From Aquimarina algicola (GTDB lineage: Bacteria > Bacteroidota > Bacteroidia > Flavobacteriales > Flavobacteriaceae), in the NCBI RefSeq assembly GCF_006443095.1, contig NZ_VFWZ01000009.1, positions 316,990 through 380,989 on the forward strand: a stretch of 64,000 bases of DNA, written 5' to 3'. The translations under genes and the position numbers were made by a program. This document shows, in pieces, positions 1 to 7,227 of the stretch. The notes beneath the pieces are model-generated. The model saw nothing but the letters and a program-made list of their open reading frames with translations, had not been told where the DNA came from and did not search any database. The stretch's first letter is position 1; the number at the start of each line of letters is the position of its first letter.

Positions 1-501
1 AGATTGCCGGAGTTTGTGGTGATGACCAAAACAACACAATATGCCATAGAGGGTATACGTAACAGAGTATTAGATTATATATTGAAGCCTTTTGGCCCGG
101 GGCATATTACCAGAACATTGATGCGGTTTGAAAAAGACTTTGATCAGATAGAAGACAATACACTATGTTTTAGATCTTATGGAGATTACCGATTCGTAAA
201 TGTAGACGAGATCCTATATCTCAAGGCAGATAATAATACAACCGATTTTATTATGAGTAATGGCAATACTGTGCAAGCCTTCAAGACTTTGAAGCATTTT
301 CAAAACCTATTGCCCAGACATTTTGTAAGAGTACATAATAGTTATATCATTAATATGCATTATGTATCGAGGATTCATTTTGGAAAAGCAAAATGTGCCA
401 TCAAAAATACCAACGATCTCATTCCGTTCTCAAAATCGTACAAAAACAATGTAGAAGAAATTAAAGATACTTTAGCAAAAAGTAGTTTAATCTATATATA
501 G
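1..501 (+). CDS. LytTR-family response regulator, 5'-truncated by the window edge
   Basis: The reading frame is open from the first base, so the true start lies outside the window; the TTG at position 4 is not a credible start. What remains is the last ~30 residues of a receiver domain, ending in the conserved YILKPF (Lys-Pro) motif, then a short linker and a complete LytTR DNA-binding domain (about residues 60-160). Its signature is visible in the ILYLKADNN, FVRVHNSYIIN and IPFSKSYK segments. LytTR regulators bind direct-repeat promoter sites and usually pair with a 7TM or TPR histidine kinase; the partner would lie upstream, outside the window. A strong terminator follows, so it does not obviously share a transcript with the small lipoproteins downstream. 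The family call is secure, the regulon unknown. Confidence 0.93.
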   Translation, partial: RLPEFVVMTKTTQYAIEGIRNRVLDYILKPFGPGHITRTLMRFEKDFDQIEDNTLCFRSYGDYRFVNVDEILYLKADNNTTDFIMSNGNTVQAFKTLKHFQNLLPRHFVRVHNSYIINMHYVSRIHFGKAKCAIKNTNDLIPFSKSYKNNVEEIKDTLAKSSLIYI

Positions 502-533
502 TAAAGGTATTTAACATAAATATAATGTAATAG

Positions 534-564
534 CCAGCAGATAGAAATATCTGTTGGTTTTTTT
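534..564 (+). terminator. Intrinsic terminator after the LytTR gene
   Basis: A 10-bp stem (CCAGCAGATA / TATCTGTTGG, one G-U pair) closes a GAAA tetraloop and runs straight into seven T residues. It ends the LytTR transcript and isolates the next promoter. Confidence 0.85.
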
Positions 565-666
565 GTAATACGGTATTTTGATATTGTTAGTAGTTTTTTT
601 CTTACAAAATGTATCAAAACTAAAAATTCGACCAGTTACCTCTATAAATCGTCCATTTACTTCTAA

Positions 667-731
667 TAGTAGGTAAACTACTAAACACACCTTAATATAT
701 TATGCGCCGGGAGAGAATCGAGCTACATTTG
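667..731 (+). promoter_or_regulatory. Possible promoter with upstream palindrome for the mini-lipoprotein pair
   Basis: The 326 bases between the terminator and the first small lipoprotein hold no convincing gene. TACATTTG at 724-731 matches the Bacteroidota -7 box TAnnTTTG, but no TTG sits at the expected -33 distance, as in activator-dependent promoters. A perfect palindrome (TAGTAG, 5-nt spacer, CTACTA) at 667-683 lies just upstream, where an activator would bind. The implied 5' leader is about 150 nt. The regulatory role is inference. Confidence 0.35.
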
Positions 732-890
732 TAGTGTACAATTAGAGAAACAAACATATCAAAAACGTGATTTTCTAATGAAGTATTTGTCGCATGCGCA
801 GCGAGAGTCCCAAAATAGATTAAAATATTAAAAATTAATTAAGTACAGCAAAAAGAGTAAGACTAAGTACAACCCTAAAAGAACAATATT

Positions 891-1049
891 ATGAAAACTA
901 TAAAAACATTATTCGCCATATTATTTTTAAGTACATTTTTTATCGCTTGTGAAGCAGATTCTGTAAATGATGAAGTAGGAATTGAAGAAATAGATACTTT
1001 AGGAACTGAAGATGATAGTAAAGAAATCACACCTCCCGGCCAAGACTAA
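891..1049 (+). CDS. Mini-lipoprotein 1, tandem paralogue (52 aa)
   Basis: A 52-residue ORF starting at an ATG that follows an A-rich leader. The first 20 residues form a lipoprotein signal peptide (basic MKTIK, hydrophobic core, lipobox FIAC with Cys20). The mature part is only 32 residues, very acidic, and ends with EDDSKEI followed by PPGQD. The next ORF is a close paralogue: signal peptide and EDDSKEI are conserved while the middle differs, so selection acts on both ends. It lies upstream of a TPR sensor kinase and LuxR-type regulator. I do not recognise a named family. A secreted or surface peptide sensed by the neighbouring kinase is one possibility, with no direct evidence. Confidence 0.75.
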   Translation: MKTIKTLFAILFLSTFFIACEADSVNDEVGIEEIDTLGTEDDSKEITPPGQD

Positions 1050-1102
1050 TCAGATAATTCTATTTTATTGAAATATAACATTAACTAACAAAAAGCATTA
1101 TT

Positions 1103-1255
1103 ATGAGAACTATAAAGACGCTATTCATTATTTTATTTTTAAGCACATTTTTTATCGCTTGTGAAACAGACTCCATAGATGATGAATTAAATACAGAATT
1201 AAATGATATTAATTCATCGGAAGATGATAGTAAAGAAATTCCAGTACCTAATTAG
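1103..1255 (+). CDS. Mini-lipoprotein 2, tandem paralogue (50 aa)
   Basis: A 50-residue ORF 53 nt after its paralogue. The first 20 residues are almost identical to the partner (lipobox FIAC, Cys20). The mature 30 residues are acidic and end EDDSKEI-PVPN. Conserved signal, diverged middle and conserved Asp-Asp-Ser-Lys-Glu-Ile near the C-terminus indicate a recent gene duplication under constraint. The pair shares one promoter region and ends at the terminator at 1302-1331. The function is unknown. Confidence 0.75.
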   Translation: MRTIKTLFIILFLSTFFIACETDSIDDELNTELNDINSSEDDSKEIPVPN

Positions 1256-1301
1256 ATATCAGAAAGATTATTCTACATATTCATAAAATTTTAAATTAAA
1301 T

Positions 1302-1331
1302 AAAAAAGCTCTAGATATTTAGGGCTTTTTT
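1302..1331 (+). terminator. Intrinsic terminator after the mini-lipoprotein pair
   Basis: A 12-bp stem (AAAAAAGCTCTA / TAGGGCTTTTTT, one G-U pair) with a 6-nt loop and a T-rich 3' arm. It separates the two small lipoproteins from the sensor kinase that starts 45 nt later. Confidence 0.8.
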
Positions 1332-1375
1332 ATTTAATTTAAAATCGATTTCTTAGAAATGGAAAAATAATTAAA

Positions 1376-3430
1376 ATGCTAAAAGTTTCATTAAAATATC
1401 TCTGTATTATAATTTTAATGCTTGGTTTTATTATTTCATGTAATAATAAAAAAACAAGGATAGAAGATCAAGACTTAAAATACAATTTAATTGATGAGTT
1501 TATAAATAAAGGGAAAAATAGTGAGCTATCAAATGAAGAAAGGGTAGAAAATTTAGAAAAAGCTTATGGTATTTACTCTACCTTAAAAGATAATTCAATG
1601 AAAGTCGAAAAAATTCATCAAATATCCTTTGCTTATTATTCTTTAAAAGATTTTGAGAATTATAAAAAATTTAATGAGAAGGCATTAGAACTTTCTAAAT
1701 CAATTAACGACTCACTTAAAATAGCAGAATCATATGGGTATCTTGGTATATATTACAGGGTATCAGAGCTTGATAATGCTTACAAGAATTTTTATCAGGC
1801 AGAAAAAATTTATTCTTCTATCAATCTTAGCAAATATGATAAAAAAGAGATTGCCTTTGAACATGGAAGAATATTAATAGATTTAGCCAGAGTATTACAA
1901 AGAACAAAAAACTATAGTGAAAGTGAGAAAGCTACTATTCGTGCGATAGAAAGTTTTAATAAAGCAGAAAACGAAAAATTCTTGTCAATTTGCTATACAA
2001 ATCTTGGAATTTTGGCCAAATATATGGAGCGTTTTGATGAAGCTATTGATTATCATTTGAAAGCAATAGAATATGATGAAAATACTAAAGATGAAATATT
2101 ACAAAAAACAATTTCATATAATAATATAGGTACCACTTATAAGTCTCAAAAAAAATATAATAAGGCTAAAGAATATTATAATAAAGCTTTGTTATCTCAT
2201 ACTGAATTTTTAGAAAAAAATCCTAAAAGAAAAGCAAGGCTTATTGATAATCTTGCCTATGTGAATTTTTTATCAAATGATACAACTCAAATACCTGAGC
2301 TTTTTTATAAAGCATTAAAAATAAGAGATAGTATTGATGATAAGAATGGAATAGCCACGAATACTTTGCATTTGGCAGAGTATTATCAATCTATAAATAA
2401 AGATAGTATTTCTAAAGTTTATGCGGAACAGTCAAAAGGTATTTCTCTAGAGCTTCAAAAAAATGAAGAGTTATTAAGGGTTTATAAATTGCTATCTGAA
2501 GTATCAAATAAAAGTGAAGGATTAGAATACGCAAACCAGTATATAAAACTTAACGATAGCTTAGTAAAACAAGAACGCTTGTTTAGAGACAAATTTGCGC
2601 GTATTCGATTTGAAACGGATCAAATTGTAGAAGAAAATATACAGATCAGTAAAGAAAATCAGATTTTACTCATTGCTATACTTGGTCTTACTACATTATC
2701 TTTACTAGGATATATCATTTTTAGGCAACAACAAAGTAACAAAGAGCTTCTATTTGCGCAAACCCAGCAAGAAGCCAATGAGGAGATCTATCGATTACTA
2801 CTTAATCAACAAATTAAATTAGAAGAGGGGAGACAGCTAGAACAGCAACGCATGTCTGAGGAGTTGCATGATGGGGTACTAGGGCGATTATTTGGGGTGC
2901 GTTTAAGCCTGGATGGGATCAACCAAAGAGCAAACGATGGGTTTACCGATGCCAGAAACAAATACATAGAAGAACTTAAATCTATAGAAAAAGAAATACG
3001 ATTGATCTCTCATGATCTGGGTGCAGAAACATTACCCTCGGATGTGGCATATATAGATGCAGTAGAGACTTTGATCAAAGATTTGTGTGGAGTACATAAG
3101 ATAGAATACGAGTTTAATAGTGACGAAAATATTGATTGGGAGTCGATTAACGATCAAAAAAAGGTAAATCTCTTCAGGATTTTGCAAGAGTCTTTGCAGA
3201 ACATTTTTAAGCATGCCAAAGCAAACATTGTTAAAATTAGTTTTGATTATGTTGATGATAAGATAAATCTTACTATTTTAGATGACGGGATCGGTTTTAA
3301 AACAAGTAAGGTGAAAAAAGGAATTGGTTTAAAGAATATAGCATCACGTGTTAGTCAGATGAGTGGAGTAGTTAATTTTTTGAGTACCGAAGATTCGGGA
3401 ACTACAGTGTCAGTTAGCATACCGCTATAA
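1376..3430 (+). CDS. TPR-domain sensor histidine kinase (NarL/DesK-type HisKA_3)
   Basis: 684 residues. The N-terminus is a hydrophobic segment ending in a lipobox-like IISC (Cys22). A long extracytoplasmic array of TPR helices follows (about residues 60-400), then one transmembrane segment (about 428-448), a coiled coil and a HisKA_3 dimerisation domain with the phosphoacceptor His498 in ELHDGV. The HATPase_c domain shows N-box QESLQNIFKHA, G1 DDGIGF and G2 GIGLKNI. This class senses through periplasmic TPRs and phosphorylates a LuxR-type response regulator, here the next gene. The lipobox on a protein with a downstream transmembrane helix is odd; the Cys may simply end a signal anchor. The two small lipoproteins upstream are possible ligands or partners (inference). 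Confidence 0.93.
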   Translation: MLKVSLKYLCIIILMLGFIISCNNKKTRIEDQDLKYNLIDEFINKGKNSELSNEERVENLEKAYGIYSTLKDNSMKVEKIHQISFAYYSLKDFENYKKFNEKALELSKSINDSLKIAESYGYLGIYYRVSELDNAYKNFYQAEKIYSSINLSKYDKKEIAFEHGRILIDLARVLQRTKNYSESEKATIRAIESFNKAENEKFLSICYTNLGILAKYMERFDEAIDYHLKAIEYDENTKDEILQKTISYNNIGTTYKSQKKYNKAKEYYNKALLSHTEFLEKNPKRKARLIDNLAYVNFLSNDTTQIPELFYKALKIRDSIDDKNGIATNTLHLAEYYQSINKDSISKVYAEQSKGISLELQKNEELLRVYKLLSEVSNKSEGLEYANQYIKLNDSLVKQERLFRDKFARIRFETDQIVEENIQISKENQILLIAILGLTTLSLLGYIIFRQQQSNKELLFAQTQQEANEEIYRLLLNQQIKLEEGRQLEQQRMSEELHDGVLGRLFGVRLSLDGINQRANDGFTDARNKYIEELKSIEKEIRLISHDLGAETLPSDVAYIDAVETLIKDLCGVHKIEYEFNSDENIDWESINDQKKVNLFRILQESLQNIFKHAKANIVKISFDYVDDKINLTILDDGIGFKTSKVKKGIGLKNIASRVSQMSGVVNFLSTEDSGTTVSVSIPL

Positions 3431-3437
3431 TTTTAAT

Positions 3438-3490
3438 GTTTAAAACAAGATCATGGTAAGAGCAACAACAATAATGCTTTTGTTTTAAAC
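3438..3490 (+). repeat. 11-bp perfect inverted repeat between kinase and regulator genes
   Basis: GTTTAAAACAA at 3438-3448 and its exact complement at 3480-3490, 31 nt apart, lie in the 84-nt gap between the sensor kinase and its response regulator. There is no T-run directly after it, so it is more likely an mRNA hairpin or operator-like site than a terminator. Confidence 0.6.
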
Positions 3491-3514
3491 TCTAAACAAC
3501 AAATTTTTTTTAAG

Positions 3515-4186
3515 ATGAAGAAAAAACTTAAAGTTCTTATGATCGATGATCACCCTATGATTATCGAAGGGTATAAAAATACTCTGCTAGGAGAAAATCA
3601 AAAAGAGTATCAAATCAAAATCGATATTGCTTCTAATTGTGATGATGCCTATTCTAGCATTGTCAAATCTTCAGAATCGGTTCCTTATGATATGCTTTTT
3701 GTAGATATCAAATTACCACCATCATCAGATGGTAGTATTACTTCTGGAGAGGATTTGGCTAAGCATGCCAAAGAGCTGCTACCTAAAGCTAAGATTATTA
3801 TCCTTACCATGCATAGAGAGGATCATAGGATTCATAATATTCTCAAAAATATTAACCCTTCAGGTTTTTTAATCAAGAGTGACCTTACATCTAGCGAGTT
3901 GCTACTGGCTTTTAATAATATCGTAAAAGGTAAAGCGTATTATAGTTCAACGGTAAATGATCATTTTAGAAAAATGATGACCAATAAATTTTCTCTGGAC
4001 GAGAAAAACTTAAAGATATTGTATCATTTATCAAGAGGGGTAAAGACCAAGAATTTACCAAACTATGTAAGCTTATCACTTAGTGCGATAGAGAAGAGAA
4101 AAAATCAAATCAAAGAGATGTTTTCTATTGCAAAAGCAGATGATCAAAAACTACTGGAAGAGGCTAGAAAAAGAGGTTTTATATAA
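3515..4186 (+). CDS. LuxR/NarL-family response regulator
   Basis: 223 residues. The receiver domain begins with an acidic MIDDHP motif (Asp11-Asp12) and carries the likely phosphoacceptor Asp64 in FVDIKLPP; the conserved Lys lies in GFLIKSD. The C-terminal ~60 residues form a helix-turn-helix of the LuxR class (KNLKILYHLSRGVKTKNLPNY then SLSAIEKRKNQIKEMF), with a less canonical recognition helix than NarL. It follows its cognate HisKA_3 kinase by 84 nt on the same strand, so the two are an ordinary two-component pair. The mini-lipoprotein genes upstream are plausible targets, but this is not shown by the sequence. Confidence 0.92.
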   Translation: MKKKLKVLMIDDHPMIIEGYKNTLLGENQKEYQIKIDIASNCDDAYSSIVKSSESVPYDMLFVDIKLPPSSDGSITSGEDLAKHAKELLPKAKIIILTMHREDHRIHNILKNINPSGFLIKSDLTSSELLLAFNNIVKGKAYYSSTVNDHFRKMMTNKFSLDEKNLKILYHLSRGVKTKNLPNYVSLSLSAIEKRKNQIKEMFSIAKADDQKLLEEARKRGFI

Positions 4187-4215
4187 GTCAAACCCCGAGA
4201 TCGTATAAGAAATAT

Positions 4216-4249
4216 AAAAGAGGTTGTTTATCATTAAACAACCTCTTTT
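4216..4249. terminator. Bidirectional terminator between convergent operons
   Basis: A perfect 15-bp stem (AAAAGAGGTTGTTTA and its complement) around a 4-nt loop, with A/T tails on both sides. It sits between the response regulator (plus) and the OmpA gene (minus) and can serve both. Confidence 0.88.
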
Positions 4250-4280
4250 GTTTGTAATATAGTATGAATTAGCCTTGGTA

Positions 4281-6227
4281 TTACATTTTTATGATAATAA
4301 ACTCTGATCTACGATTGAGTTGATGGCGCGCTTCAGAACAAGATACTCCATCTGCACATTCGTTGATAAGCCTGGACTCACCATAACCGATTGCACTTTC
4401 TATTCGATCAGCTTCTATATTTTGAGATACGATGTACTCTCTGGTAGATTTTGCTCTTCGATCAGAGAGGTCACGATTATATTCTTTACTGGATCTAGAA
4501 TCGGTATGTGATTCTACCTTGATCACCATATTTGGATATTCATTCATCAACAGTACAATTTTATTGAGTTCTGATGCTGCATCATTTCTGATAAAAGACT
4601 TATCCAGGTCAAAATAAATGATTCCTATTTTGATTTTGAGTACACCTCCTTGTTCTACAATCAATTTGTTTACTGTTTCTAGCGCAATAGGAACATTGGT
4701 TTCGCCTTCACCTTTTTGAGTTTCAAAAGGAGTGGTGGTAGTATTGTGACCTAGTTTTTCAGCTTTTATTTCATAAGGAGAACCACATTTTGGTTTGTAT
4801 TTAAACGTGTATTCTCCTTGTTCGTTACTCATGGTTTCTTCTAGTACTTCTCCTCTTCCTGAGATCAATGTTAGCTTTGCCTGAGCAATACTCTGACCTG
4901 TAGCAGTATTGGTAACTTGACCCGTGATTTTTTGGTCGCAAATCTCGATAGGGGTTCTCACAAAAGAATAGATATCATCATCTCCTTTACCGGTTTTTCG
5001 GTTAGAACACACATACCCTTTGTTGGTCTCTTCGTTTACGATATATCCAAAGTCATCAAGGTTACTATTTAGCGGAGCGCCAAGATTTACAGGAATGGTA
5101 AAGTTACCTTCGTTGGTTTTACTTTCAAAAACATCAAGTCCTCCTAATCCCAAATGGCCATCTGATGCAAAGTAAAGTGCTTTGTCTGTAATATAAGGAA
5201 ACATCTCTCTACCATATGTGTTGATATTGGGGCCTAAGTTTTTGGGTTGAGAATATTTGTTTTCTCCCAAAATATCTACAACAAAAATATCTGTAGCTCC
5301 GATTGATCCCGGCATGTCTGATACAAAATATAGTTTCTTCCCATCTTTGCTCACTGTGGGGTGCCCAACAGAATATTCATTGCTATTAAAAGGCAATTCC
5401 TGAACGTTTGCCCAAGAGACATTACCATACGTATCCTCTCTTAGTTGTGCTGTGTATAGCTTTAAGTGATTAATACCTTCATCATCTCTCACTAGTTTAC
5501 CATCATAATTATTTCGAGTAAAGTAAATCGTGTTTTGATCGGGTGAGAATGCTAATGTAGCTTCGTGATAAATGGTATTTAATTCTTTAGAAAACTCTTC
5601 AGTAAAAGTGACATCGGTTTGCGTGCCGTTTATTTCACCTATTAGCATATTCAAATATGGTTGCTCGTTCCATCGATATTTTCGGGTGTGATAGGTAGAA
5701 GAATCCACCGCCGAAGAGTATACAAGACGATCCTTAAAATACATTGGACCAAAGTCTGATAATGATGTATTGATCTTAAGGTTTTTGAGTGTAAATTGTT
5801 CTGGTAGTTCTAGAACATCTTCAATACTAATGCGCTCTTGAGAGTATTTTTGACCTCGTGGATCGTTTTGATTCGCTTTTTGCGAAAACTTTTTCATCCA
5901 TTTTTTTGCAGATTTGTTATCGCCAATACCTTGTAAGCTATGCGCATATCTAAACAGGTACTCCACTTCTACATCCTCACCATATTCAGAGATCAGAATA
6001 TCATACCATTTATAGGCACCTTCCATATTGGTATTAAAATAATAGGCATCTCCTGCTTTTTGCAGTACCTCTTTGGAGTTGTCACCTTGTTCTATAGCAG
6101 CTTCATATTCTTTGGCGGCTTCTATATACCACATCTTCTCAAAAAAGTTGTCTGCTCTTTTGTATTGTTTTTGTGAGTATCCAAAAAGAGAAAAGGCTAG
6201 AAGACTTAGGGTAATTATATTTTTCAT
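4281..6227 (-). CDS. OmpA-family protein with TPR and PD40 propeller domains (T9SS-associated type)
   Basis: 648 residues with a cleavable signal peptide. The order is: N-terminal TPR helices (about 20-120), a WD40-like PD40 beta-propeller (about 150-430; repeats such as TIYFTRNN, KLYFVSD and ALYFASDG), a carboxypeptidase-regulatory/Ig-like domain (about 435-520) and a C-terminal OmpA domain (about 535-648). The OmpA peptidoglycan-binding Asp and Arg are present in NRDLSDRRA. This architecture is known from PorE-like and SprE-neighbouring proteins in T9SS loci. It is the last gene of the adhesin-PorP-OmpA operon, 14 nt after the PorP gene, and probably anchors the surface complex to peptidoglycan. 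Confidence 0.92.
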   Translation of the reverse strand: MKNIITLSLLAFSLFGYSQKQYKRADNFFEKMWYIEAAKEYEAAIEQGDNSKEVLQKAGDAYYFNTNMEGAYKWYDILISEYGEDVEVEYLFRYAHSLQGIGDNKSAKKWMKKFSQKANQNDPRGQKYSQERISIEDVLELPEQFTLKNLKINTSLSDFGPMYFKDRLVYSSAVDSSTYHTRKYRWNEQPYLNMLIGEINGTQTDVTFTEEFSKELNTIYHEATLAFSPDQNTIYFTRNNYDGKLVRDDEGINHLKLYTAQLREDTYGNVSWANVQELPFNSNEYSVGHPTVSKDGKKLYFVSDMPGSIGATDIFVVDILGENKYSQPKNLGPNINTYGREMFPYITDKALYFASDGHLGLGGLDVFESKTNEGNFTIPVNLGAPLNSNLDDFGYIVNEETNKGYVCSNRKTGKGDDDIYSFVRTPIEICDQKITGQVTNTATGQSIAQAKLTLISGRGEVLEETMSNEQGEYTFKYKPKCGSPYEIKAEKLGHNTTTTPFETQKGEGETNVPIALETVNKLIVEQGGVLKIKIGIIYFDLDKSFIRNDAASELNKIVLLMNEYPNMVIKVESHTDSRSSKEYNRDLSDRRAKSTREYIVSQNIEADRIESAIGYGESRLINECADGVSCSEARHQLNRRSEFIIIKM

Positions 6228-6241
6228 ATACTATGTCTTTT

Positions 6242-7159
6242 TTAAAAGAATCTAGGTGATTTTAATCGTTTTTCTTCTGATTTTAGTTCAAATCTGATCA
6301 TGATCTCATGACTTCCCGTTGTAAACTCTTGTAGTTCTGTAGTAGTGTAGTCATAAGAATAACCAATCAATAATCCTGGTGATACCTGAAAACCTGCCAG
6401 CGCACTTACAGAGTCATCCCATCTATATGAAGCCCCAAGTCTAAATCGATCAAAGAACATAAAATTGGCAGAAAGATCTACAATTAAAGGTGCTCCAACA
6501 ACATGTTTTAGTAAGAATGCCGGTTTGAACTTTGTGTTTTCGCTTAAGTCGAATACCAATCCACCAATCAAAAAGAAGTGTAATCTTTCTGAAGCCACAG
6601 ATTCCTGAATATCATCATAATGTTGGTCTGTAAAAAAGTTAGGAATAGAGACTCCCAAATAACTTTTTTCGCCATGTAAATATAAACCGGCACCCACAGT
6701 AGGGAAGAAGCGGTTATTGATATTTTGCTGAAAAACAGCATCCGGATTTTGAATTCGTCCTTTGGTCCAGTCGATATTGAGCAATCGTGCCCCTCCTTTT
6801 ACACCAAAAGATAACCGATGCGTTTCTGACGCTCTTATGGTATAAGAGAAGTTAGCATCAAAATAAAATTCATCAGATGGACCGATTTCGTCATTTACGA
6901 CAGATAATCCTAAACCTACATTTTTGCCCAAAGGACTATCAATAGTTAAGGTTTGCGTTCTGGGAGCACCATCAATACCTACCCATTGCGACCGATGAAT
7001 CCCTGTTATTGCCAGATGACCTCTAGAACCGGCATAAGCAGAATTTACACTTAGTGTATTATACATATACTGTGTAAATTGAGGATCTTGTTGTGCAAAA
7101 GCGCTGTACAATGTCGAAATCATTAAGATCCCTAATATGTTTTTGGTAATTTTATTCAT
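6242..7159 (-). CDS. PorP/SprF-family type IX secretion system membrane protein
   Basis: 305 residues: a signal peptide ending FAQ, then the family signature QDPQFTQYMYNTLSVNSAYAG and a predicted 14-stranded outer-membrane beta-barrel ending in a basic tail. SprF/PorP proteins help secrete or hold T9SS type-B cargo such as SprB and are often encoded directly after that cargo. Here the gene follows the 12-kb adhesin gene by 68 nt and precedes the OmpA gene by 14 nt. The inferred job is therefore a dedicated partner of the giant protein rather than a core PorP. A perfect stem-loop lies in the gap to the adhesin gene. Confidence 0.93.
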   Translation of the reverse strand: MNKITKNILGILMISTLYSAFAQQDPQFTQYMYNTLSVNSAYAGSRGHLAITGIHRSQWVGIDGAPRTQTLTIDSPLGKNVGLGLSVVNDEIGPSDEFYFDANFSYTIRASETHRLSFGVKGGARLLNIDWTKGRIQNPDAVFQQNINNRFFPTVGAGLYLHGEKSYLGVSIPNFFTDQHYDDIQESVASERLHFFLIGGLVFDLSENTKFKPAFLLKHVVGAPLIVDLSANFMFFDRFRLGASYRWDDSVSALAGFQVSPGLLIGYSYDYTTTELQEFTTGSHEIMIRFELKSEEKRLKSPRFF

Positions 7160-7179
7160 GTTCTGATCTGATTTGGTTA

Positions 7180-7208
7180 GGAGACAGATGATGCATTCAT
7201 CTGTCTCC
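7180..7208 (-). other. Perfect 12-bp stem-loop between adhesin and PorP genes
   Basis: GGAGACAGATGA and its exact complement flank a 5-nt loop in the 68-nt gap between the adhesin stop codon and the PorP start. No T-run follows on the minus strand, so it should not be an efficient terminator. An mRNA processing or stabilising hairpin, setting different levels for a 12-kb and a 1-kb message, is the simplest reading (inference). Confidence 0.6.
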
Positions 7209-7227
7209 CGCTAAATTTTTATTTACA

